Positions 58,609 to 64,000 of a DNA stretch of 64,000 nt are shown here, piece after piece. The position numbers and the translations under genes were made by a program. Origin of the DNA: an uncultured cyanobacterium (lineage in GTDB: Bacteria; Cyanobacteriota; Cyanobacteriia; Cyanobacteriales; Nostocaceae); the NCBI GenBank assembly GCA_903848645.1, contig CAINGU010000040.1, positions 1 through 64,000 on the forward strand. The letters are read 5' to 3'. Numbering within the stretch: position 1 is the stretch's first letter; the number at the start of each line of letters is the position of its first letter. Below the pieces are notes generated by a model. The model was not told where the DNA came from. It searched no databases and worked only from the letters and a program-made list of their open reading frames with translations.

Positions 58609-59382
58609 ATGAAATTATTAGTACGTTGGGGCGTAACCTTGGGTCTTGCAAGCAGTGTAATGTTTGCCGGACTATCAGGAATGAATAATCTGCAAGCTTT
58701 CGCTTTACCACAGGAGCAAGTAGTAAAAACTTTACAGGAAGTACCTGTTTTTACTTTGACTAATCCCAAAGGGGAATTTGTAGTTATCTCCAGAAAAAAT
58801 GAATCTAAGACTATTTCTCAAATAGGTTTTTTTATTAGTGAGAAAAATGCTCAAGCTTTTCTAGAAGGTAAGCTAAAAAAAGAAAATCCCCAGTTAGCAA
58901 GCACTCTTAAGATTAGACCGGTTTCTTTAGCAGCTTACTATAAATTAGTATTAGAAAATAAAAAGAAAAAAGATTCTGCGGTAGTTTTTACCTTAGTACC
59001 AATACAAGAACAAGTTAATGTAGCCAGAACCATGCTAAATGCTGGTGGTAAAACAGGTCAGCAATTTAATGGTATTCCTTTATTTGTGCCGAAATTTAAG
59101 CAAGGAAATAGCTATTTGACAATTCCAGTTCCTCAACAAAAGGAACGCTATATTCCTTTCTATTTTGAGAAAGAACAAGCAGTAGCTCTTTTAAAAGAGT
59201 TCAAAAAAGCTAAACCACAAGAAGCAGCTAATACAGAAATTCAGGTTTTAGATTTGGATGGAGTAATTAACACACTCAGTAATAGTAACGATCCCAGCAC
59301 TAATAAGATTTTGTTATATCCTTCACGGGAATCAATAAAATTTATTGATTCTTTACGTTCAAATCAACCTAAGAAAAAATAA
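58609..59382 (+). CDS. Tic22-like family protein (first of two)
   Basis: 257 residues from ATG 58609, which has GAGGAG (58598-58603) upstream; in-frame ATGs at 58540 and 58585 lack such a site. Signal peptide of about 32 residues (VRWGVTLGLASSVMFAG, cut after QAFA). The body has two related halves (EVPVFTLTNPKGEFVVI; GIPLFVPKFKQGNSYLTI), the internal repeat of Tic22 proteins. Cyanobacterial Tic22 is a periplasmic/thylakoid chaperone for outer membrane biogenesis. A paralogue follows 267 bases downstream. Confidence 0.88.
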   Translation: MKLLVRWGVTLGLASSVMFAGLSGMNNLQAFALPQEQVVKTLQEVPVFTLTNPKGEFVVISRKNESKTISQIGFFISEKNAQAFLEGKLKKENPQLASTLKIRPVSLAAYYKLVLENKKKKDSAVVFTLVPIQEQVNVARTMLNAGGKTGQQFNGIPLFVPKFKQGNSYLTIPVPQQKERYIPFYFEKEQAVALLKEFKKAKPQEAANTEIQVLDLDGVINTLSNSNDPSTNKILLYPSRESIKFIDSLRSNQPKKK

Positions 59383-59412
59383 ACAATCTTAACATCCTAG
59401 TACCGCTTTCTC

Positions 59413-59447
59413 GGAAGTCAAAAGTCAAAAATCAAAAGTCAAAAGTA
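59413..59447. repeat. Short AAAAGTC heptamer repeat
   Basis: Four to five copies of AAAAGTC/AAAAATC between the two Tic22-like genes, another STRR-type tract. Confidence 0.75.
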
Positions 59448-59649
59448 ATATGAAATCAACTTTTGAACGATTGAGAATAGTCCATTAACTTACGCCGCAG
59501 TGTACTAGTATGTTATAGAAGAAAATTTTTTATTACTTTAATAATACCTTCGCCAAATAAAAAAGCTCAACCCAACCTACAAAAAAATGGCGCAGGTATT
59601 GTTGATAAAAATCGTTTGTGGCAGTAAATTCAACTAACAAGGAGGAGTC

Positions 59650-60411
59650 ATGAAATCATTAGTCCGTTGGGGTGTAACATTGGGTTTAGTCGGGAGTACA
59701 TTCTTGGGGGTCTTTCTTCCCAATCTCCCAGTGCTGGCATTACCAGAAAAACAAGTAAAAGATAAACTAGACTCAGTACCAGTCTATTTAATTACTAATA
59801 GTAAAGGTCTACCTTTGAGCCGTGTGCTACCTGATGGCCAAAAGGGTTCGGTGACAGGGGTATATATGAGCCGAGAGGAGGCACAAGCTTTTATCAGAGC
59901 GCTTCAAAACGCTCAAAGTAAAGATCCCAAGCTAGAAGAAACTGTGAAAGGCCTGCAAGTAACAGCAATTCCGCTGGGGAGCATTTATCAACAACTTCAA
60001 GAAACCAAAAACAAACCAGATAGGCTTTCATTTGCTTTTAAGCCTGTAGATCAAGAGGTTCAGGGAGCATTGGAATTGCTGCGGCAAAGTGGTCAAAAGA
60101 TAGATAAATTTGAGAGCGTACCTGTGTTTGCGGTGAGATTTGCTCCTGGCAAGGGCTATGTATCAATTCAAGTCCCAAACGATAAAGAGCAACTCATTCC
60201 TCTGTTTTTAAGTAAACAAGATGCACAAGGTTTATTAGCTCAGGTGAAGCCGAAATATCCCACGGCAGATATTCAAGTTATAGATGTAGATGGGGTGATT
60301 AAAACTTTCCAAGATAAGAATGATGGTTGGTTGAACCAAGTTGTGTTAATACCATCTCCCGAGTCGAGGGAATATATCAAGACTCTACCGGCATCAAAAG
60401 CTCCGAAGTAG
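59650..60411 (+). CDS. Tic22-like family protein (second of two)
   Basis: 253 residues with a very strong ribosome-binding site (AAGGAGGAG, 59639-59647). Signal peptide about 1-30 (cut after VLA). Internal repeat halves: SVPVYLITNSKGLPLSRV and SVPVFAVRFAPGKGYVSI; C-terminal IQVIDVDGVIKTFQDKND parallels IQVLDLDGVINTLSNSND of the first copy. Clearly a paralogue by tandem duplication, now diverged. Which of the two is the essential Tic22 cannot be told. prmC starts 12 bases after the stop, so they may be co-transcribed. Confidence 0.88.
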   Translation: MKSLVRWGVTLGLVGSTFLGVFLPNLPVLALPEKQVKDKLDSVPVYLITNSKGLPLSRVLPDGQKGSVTGVYMSREEAQAFIRALQNAQSKDPKLEETVKGLQVTAIPLGSIYQQLQETKNKPDRLSFAFKPVDQEVQGALELLRQSGQKIDKFESVPVFAVRFAPGKGYVSIQVPNDKEQLIPLFLSKQDAQGLLAQVKPKYPTADIQVIDVDGVIKTFQDKNDGWLNQVVLIPSPESREYIKTLPASKAPK

Positions 60412-60423
60412 TAAAGTGTAGGT

Positions 60424-61323
60424 ATGGTAGAACAACAGCTAAAGGTAGTTTCTGGTTTAGAACTGTGGCAGTGGCGAAAGACCGCAATTCAAGCGGCTAT
60501 AGCTGCGGATATATCCCCAATGGAGGTAGATTGGCTATTATTAACAATAGCTAATTTAGACCGCTTGGCACTGCGTTTAGAGTCTTTCAAAACATGGCAG
60601 CAAATCCCCATGGAATTGTCTTTAACAGCATTAGAGCAATTGTGGCAAAGGCGTTTACATGAACATTTACCAGTTCAGTATATTGCGGGGACTACAGCTT
60701 GGCGAAAGTTTCAACTCGCAGTTTCCCCTGCGGTCTTAATTCCTAGACCCGAAACAGAGATTTTGATTGATTTAGCTGTGGTTGCTGCTAATAATGAGAT
60801 GAAAGCAGGACACTGGGCAGATTTGGGAACGGGTAGCGGGGCAATATCCATTGGTTTAGCTGAAGTATTGACTAATGCCACAATTCATGCTGTAGATATT
60901 AGTCCAGCCGCTTTAGCCGTTGCTCAAATCAATGCGGAAAATTTGGGTTTTGGGGAACGGATTCAATTTTATCACGGTTCTTGGTGGCAACCCCTAGAAT
61001 CCCTCAAAGGTCAGTTTAGCGGCATGATCTCAAATCCGCCATATATTCCCAGTGATACGATATTGACTTTACAACCGGAAGTAGTTAAACATGAGCCACA
61101 TTTAGCTTTAGATGGTGGTGTTGATGGTTTAGATTATATTCGTCATTTAATTAATGTTTCCCCTGATTATTTGCGTCCTGGTGGGGTATGGTTAATTGAA
61201 ATGATGGCGGGACAGGCGGAAATAGTGCGAGAATTATTAGAAAATAATGGTAGTTATGGCAATATTTCTATTCATGCTGATTTAGCGGGAATTGAACGTT
61301 TTGCTGTGGCTTATAAAAAGTAG
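60424..61323 (+). CDS. prmC: Peptide chain release factor N5-glutamine methyltransferase
   Basis: 299 residues. N-terminal helical domain, then a SAM-dependent methyltransferase core: PRPETEILIDLAV, HWADLGTGSGAISIGLA (motif I) and the catalytic SNPPYIPS (about residue 200) that binds the target glutamine amide. It methylates the GGQ glutamine of release factors RF1 and RF2. Located 12 bases after the second Tic22-like gene. Confidence 0.95.
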   Translation: MVEQQLKVVSGLELWQWRKTAIQAAIAADISPMEVDWLLLTIANLDRLALRLESFKTWQQIPMELSLTALEQLWQRRLHEHLPVQYIAGTTAWRKFQLAVSPAVLIPRPETEILIDLAVVAANNEMKAGHWADLGTGSGAISIGLAEVLTNATIHAVDISPAALAVAQINAENLGFGERIQFYHGSWWQPLESLKGQFSGMISNPPYIPSDTILTLQPEVVKHEPHLALDGGVDGLDYIRHLINVSPDYLRPGGVWLIEMMAGQAEIVRELLENNGSYGNISIHADLAGIERFAVAYKK

Positions 61324-61329
61324 GAAAAT

Positions 61330-61527
61330 GTCTGAATCAGGATTTAGAGGATTTTCAGGATATTCTTTTTCACTTATTATCGTTAATATTCTATAGCAAT
61401 TATCATTCAAGTGAGGTACAAGAAGTAAGAATTGAACGCAGATAATTTTGTACTTCGTTAGATTAGAAACCGCTATAATTCAGACAACCAATTCATCAAT
61501 AACAATCTTGTAAATCCTGATTCAGAC
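61330..61527. mobile_element. Nested MITE-like elements
   Basis: Outer element: a perfect 17-bp inverted repeat, GTCTGAATCAGGATTTA (61330-61346) and TAAATCCTGATTCAGAC (61511-61527), same termini as the element at 35972-36134. Inside it, 61392-61477 is a second palindromic element (TATAGCAATTATC...GAGGTACA and TGTACTTC...GAAACCGCTATA). The outer end lies 13 bases before the yrdC-type start codon. Confidence 0.82.
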
Positions 61528-61540
61528 CATATTATAATTT

Positions 61541-62125
61541 ATGAATGTTTCTCTAGAAGCCCTAATAAACGCTGCAAAAGCTGGAAAACTCATCAGTTTC
61601 CCCACAGATACAGTTCCCGCACTGGCCACCATACCAGAACAAGCAGAATTGATTTATGCTGCTAAACAACGCAGTTTTGATAAACCGTTGATTTTAATGG
61701 CTGCCAAAGCTGAAGATTTATGGGAATATGTTCAAGGTAGCAATGTAGAATATCAAATTTGGCAACAAGTTGTCAATCAATATTGGCCAGGTGCATTAAC
61801 TTTAGTTTTACCAGCTAGTGATAAAATTCCTAAAGTCATGAATCCTAATGATTCTACCACTATTGGTATTAGAGTACCAAATCATCAAGTTGCTCAAACT
61901 ATTTTGGCACAAACTGGACCAATGGCTACAACTAGCGTCAACTTATCAGGACAACCTGCTTTAGAAACTCAAGCCGAAATAGAAGTTCATTTTCCAGAAG
62001 TTATTACTTTAGAATTAACAGAATATCAAGGTTTGGGAATTCCTTCTACCGTTGCTAAATGGACAGGGAACAATTGGCAGATTTTAAGACAAGGTAGTAT
62101 TAAATTGGATAATTCAAAATCATGA
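61541..62125 (+). CDS. L-threonylcarbamoyladenylate synthase (YrdC/Sua5 family)
   Basis: 194 residues, the short YrdC-only form. Motifs: LISFPTDTVPALATIP, AKQRSFDKPLILMAA, and TTIGIRVPNHQVAQ with GPMATTSVNLSG. It makes threonylcarbamoyl-AMP from threonine, bicarbonate and ATP for the t6A modification of tRNA. No Shine-Dalgarno sequence is visible; the leader is almost entirely the MITE-like element. The stop overlaps the next gene by ATGA (62122-62125). Confidence 0.92.
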   Translation: MNVSLEALINAAKAGKLISFPTDTVPALATIPEQAELIYAAKQRSFDKPLILMAAKAEDLWEYVQGSNVEYQIWQQVVNQYWPGALTLVLPASDKIPKVMNPNDSTTIGIRVPNHQVAQTILAQTGPMATTSVNLSGQPALETQAEIEVHFPEVITLELTEYQGLGIPSTVAKWTGNNWQILRQGSIKLDNSKS

Positions 62126-63048
62126 ATTTTAGTAACTGGTTATATTTAGGAATAGGAATAGGAGTAGGAATAGGTTTTTATAAATTATTTCTCCAGTCTT
62201 CTAAATCTGCGCCCATTCCTTCCCCAGATGCTCCACAACATCAAGAAACTGAACTTTTACAGGAATTGAAGCAAACTCAATTAGCTTACCTTAAAGCGCG
62301 AGAAATAAGTCAGTTTAAAGCGGGTTTTTTAGCACGAACTAGCCATGAATTGCGATCGCCATTAGGTAGTTTAATTGGATTACATCAATTAATTTTGGCA
62401 GATTTATGTGAAAATCCCCAAGAAGAGCGGGAATTTATCGGACAAGCTCACGAAAAAGCTCTAAAGTTACTAAAACTAATTGATGAAATTCTGAGTGTTT
62501 CTAAAATCGAATCTGGTAGGAATAAATTAGATATTGAAACTTTGCAATTAGATGAATTTTTACAGGAAATTTATAACTTAACTTATTTACTAGCAGCCAA
62601 TCGCAATTATCCCTTTACCCTATCACCACCAAACCCAGAAATTTGTATTTTGGCAGATTCCCGTTGGCTCAAACAAGTATTAATAAGTTTGATAGATACG
62701 ACAATTACTCAAATGGAAGAAGGTAATATTTATCTTTCTAGCAATCTACCATCTACAGGTAATTATGTGAACATCTGGTTAGATGTACCAATTCACGCTG
62801 TAATTACAAGTGAATCTATAGATTTAATAATATCTGAAAAACAGACAACTCAGAAAAATATAGTTCTGTCAGCAGGAATGAAACTTTCACTTAATCAAAG
62901 TTTAGTAGAATTGATGGGAGGAAAATTAGAAATTTTGCCTTTCCCCACCAACGAAGAGGAAACACCACGGTTAACTAGATTGCAAATATCTATCCCTTTA
63001 ACAATTCCTGAACATGAATCTCTCCATTCGGTAGAGAATCAAAATTAG
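62122..63048 (+). CDS. Membrane-anchored histidine kinase-like protein with degenerate ATPase part
   Basis: 308 residues. One N-terminal membrane segment (about 4-24), a dimerisation/phosphoacceptor domain with H-box LARTSHELRSPLGSLIG (about 71-87), then a HATPase-like region. The N-box position reads LIDTTITQM, lacking the usual Asn, and the G-boxes are replaced by SAGMKLSLNQSLVELMGG. So phosphotransfer by itself is doubtful; it may be a pseudokinase or take phosphate from a partner. No response regulator is adjacent. ATGA overlap with the yrdC-type gene. Confidence 0.82.
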   Translation: MNFSNWLYLGIGIGVGIGFYKLFLQSSKSAPIPSPDAPQHQETELLQELKQTQLAYLKAREISQFKAGFLARTSHELRSPLGSLIGLHQLILADLCENPQEEREFIGQAHEKALKLLKLIDEILSVSKIESGRNKLDIETLQLDEFLQEIYNLTYLLAANRNYPFTLSPPNPEICILADSRWLKQVLISLIDTTITQMEEGNIYLSSNLPSTGNYVNIWLDVPIHAVITSESIDLIISEKQTTQKNIVLSAGMKLSLNQSLVELMGGKLEILPFPTNEEETPRLTRLQISIPLTIPEHESLHSVENQN

Positions 63049-63460
63049 ACTGATTAGATAAAACCATTGTCGTTGTGTTATTTACTTGAAAACCAATCTT
63101 TTCATAAAATTCCTGTTGATGAGTAGTCATCAAGTATACACGCTCTACCTTTTGCATTCGAGGATGACTTAAAACAGTTTCTACCAATTTGCTACCCAGT
63201 CCATTACCTTGATAATCTGGATGAATGACAACATCCCAAATTGTAGCGCGATAGATGCCATCAGAAGTCGCTCTCGCAAAGCCAATTAATAATTCCCTAT
63301 CCCAGACAGAAATTACAGGTTCACTATTAGCAATCGCTATACTCCAATCCTTAATACTTCGTCCTTTTGCCCAAAAAGCAGCCAGATTAAATAGTTCTTG
63401 GAGTTGGTAAAGATCAATATCCGCATGACTTTGGCTAAATTGAATCCGAGAATATTTCAT
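62990..63460 (-). CDS. GNAT family N-acetyltransferase
   Basis: 156 residues. Acetyl-CoA-binding loop WDVVIHPDYQGNGLGSKLVE (motif A) and the C-terminal YEKIGFQVNN are clear. Similar cyanobacterial and plastid proteins exist (Ycf52/GNAT2-like), but the substrate is unknown. The last 59 bases overlap the 3' end of the histidine kinase gene on the other strand. Confidence 0.9.
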   Translation of the reverse strand: MKYSRIQFSQSHADIDLYQLQELFNLAAFWAKGRSIKDWSIAIANSEPVISVWDRELLIGFARATSDGIYRATIWDVVIHPDYQGNGLGSKLVETVLSHPRMQKVERVYLMTTHQQEFYEKIGFQVNNTTTMVLSNQSNFDSLPNGEIHVQELLKG

Positions 63461-63553
63461 CTATAGACACCTAATTATCCTAGTATCTTCGCTTCTGTTA
63501 TGACATATTTTCCTAAAAATTACTAAATCTGTATATGTATATGCAACGGTTCA

Positions 63554-63634
63554 ATTAAAAATTAAGAATTAAAAATTAAAAAACTCATTTTTATTCACTG
63601 TTCCCCGTTCCTTGTTCCTTGTTCCCTGTTCATT
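63554..63634. repeat. Two short heptamer tracts
   Basis: 63554-63582 repeats AAAATTA-type units; 63600-63634 repeats GTTCCTT/GTTCCCT units. Both are STRR-type and lie between the GNAT gene and the edge gene. Confidence 0.7.
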
Positions 63635-64000
63635 GACAAACCCACTTCCATAAAGGGTGAGAAGATCCTTGCTGACGAATGCGATAAACTTGCTTTTGTA
63701 AATGTTCCTGTTCTGATAACGGTAATCCCCAAATAATATTACGACTTTGCCAGACCAAAACAGAAGCTGTCACACTTATGCACAAACTTAAACCAAGAGT
63801 GGACAGAGGATGAAAAATTAGTGCATATCGTAATCCTACCCAGGTAAAATATTGTTGTAGCAAATAAATTTCAGTCCGTAAATCCCACAGACAAAAAGGC
63901 GCAATAGTTAGCCACAAAAATCCGGCAAATAACCATCTACCGTATACTGTTAGCCTATGTAGCTTTTGGATTTGTTGAGCAAAATTAGGGTCTAATCCCA
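63630..64000 (-). CDS. Membrane protein, N-terminus cut by the window edge
   Basis: The minus-strand frame stays open to the end of the window; a TTG at 63917 is not a convincing start since the upstream codons (encoding DPNFAQQIQKLHRLTVYGRW) are continuous. At least 123 residues, with two hydrophobic segments (WLFAGFLWLTIAPFCLW and LSTLGLSLCISVTASVLVW) and a basic C-terminus. Not recognised as a named family. Confidence 0.7.
   Translation of the reverse strand, partial: GLDPNFAQQIQKLHRLTVYGRWLFAGFLWLTIAPFCLWDLRTEIYLLQQYFTWVGLRYALIFHPLSTLGLSLCISVTASVLVWQSRNIIWGLPLSEQEHLQKQVYRIRQQGSSHPLWKWVCQ

Overview
The window comes from a cyanobacterial chromosome, most likely a filamentous member of the Nostocales. 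Four things point there: many copies of the HIP1 octamer GCGATCGC (for example 773-780), short tandem heptamer repeats (STRR type) between genes, cyanobacterium-typical families (IctB, Tic22-like, DUF3386, DUF2232, SLH-OprB iron porin, DapL, Ser/Thr kinase-WD40 fusions), and generally AT-rich spacers. No rRNA, tRNA, CRISPR array, prophage or intact transposase gene was found. Genus and species cannot be told from this sequence.

Layout. 1-19730 is mostly housekeeping: a TrkA-type K+ channel, a secreted LRR protein, a LuxR-type response regulator, smpB, a Ser/Thr kinase-WD40 gene overlapping ictB by ATGA, a second Ser/Thr kinase, a GH57 glycosidase, an Nfu Fe-S scaffold, a DUF3386 protein, a decayed SLH/WG-repeat gene, clpB, an SRPBCC-DUF924 pair, rubredoxin and a flavoprotein. 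20161-32469 is a one-directional exopolysaccharide cluster of the Wzx/Wzy type: priming transferase, GT2, flippase, methyltransferase, GT4, Wzy-like polymerase, GT4, WecG/TagA-type transferase, a broken beta-helix gene and a Wzc-like tyrosine kinase. lpxD and an iron-uptake porin follow.

36153-43202 carries hisIE, a DUF559 nuclease-like gene between two C/G-rich palindromic repeats, a small toxin-antitoxin islet (hicBA plus three small genes) bracketed by acnB and a second copy of the acnB 3' end, then acnB and dapL. 43475-53711 holds uvrA, a tightly coupled two-gene operon (AlbA_2/Schlafen-type ATP-binding protein plus ParA-like ATPase), secreted proteins, a CobT-like transferase, DUF2232 and a Crp/Fnr regulator. 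54357-64000 holds a 1320-residue protein with an Hsp70/actin-like ATPase domain, two tandem Tic22-like genes, prmC, a YrdC/Sua5 protein overlapping a histidine kinase with an apparently degenerate ATPase part, a GNAT protein and a membrane protein cut by the window edge.

The spacers contain several repeat families: MITE-like inverted-repeat elements (one nested inside another directly upstream of the yrdC/tsaC-type gene), two arrays of 58/59-bp tandem repeats with a common core, and STRR tracts. The best candidates for something undescribed are the AlbA_2-ParA operon, the islet flanked by the acnB duplication, the repeat-flanked DUF559 unit and the large Hsp70-like protein. All functional claims about these are inference from family membership and context.
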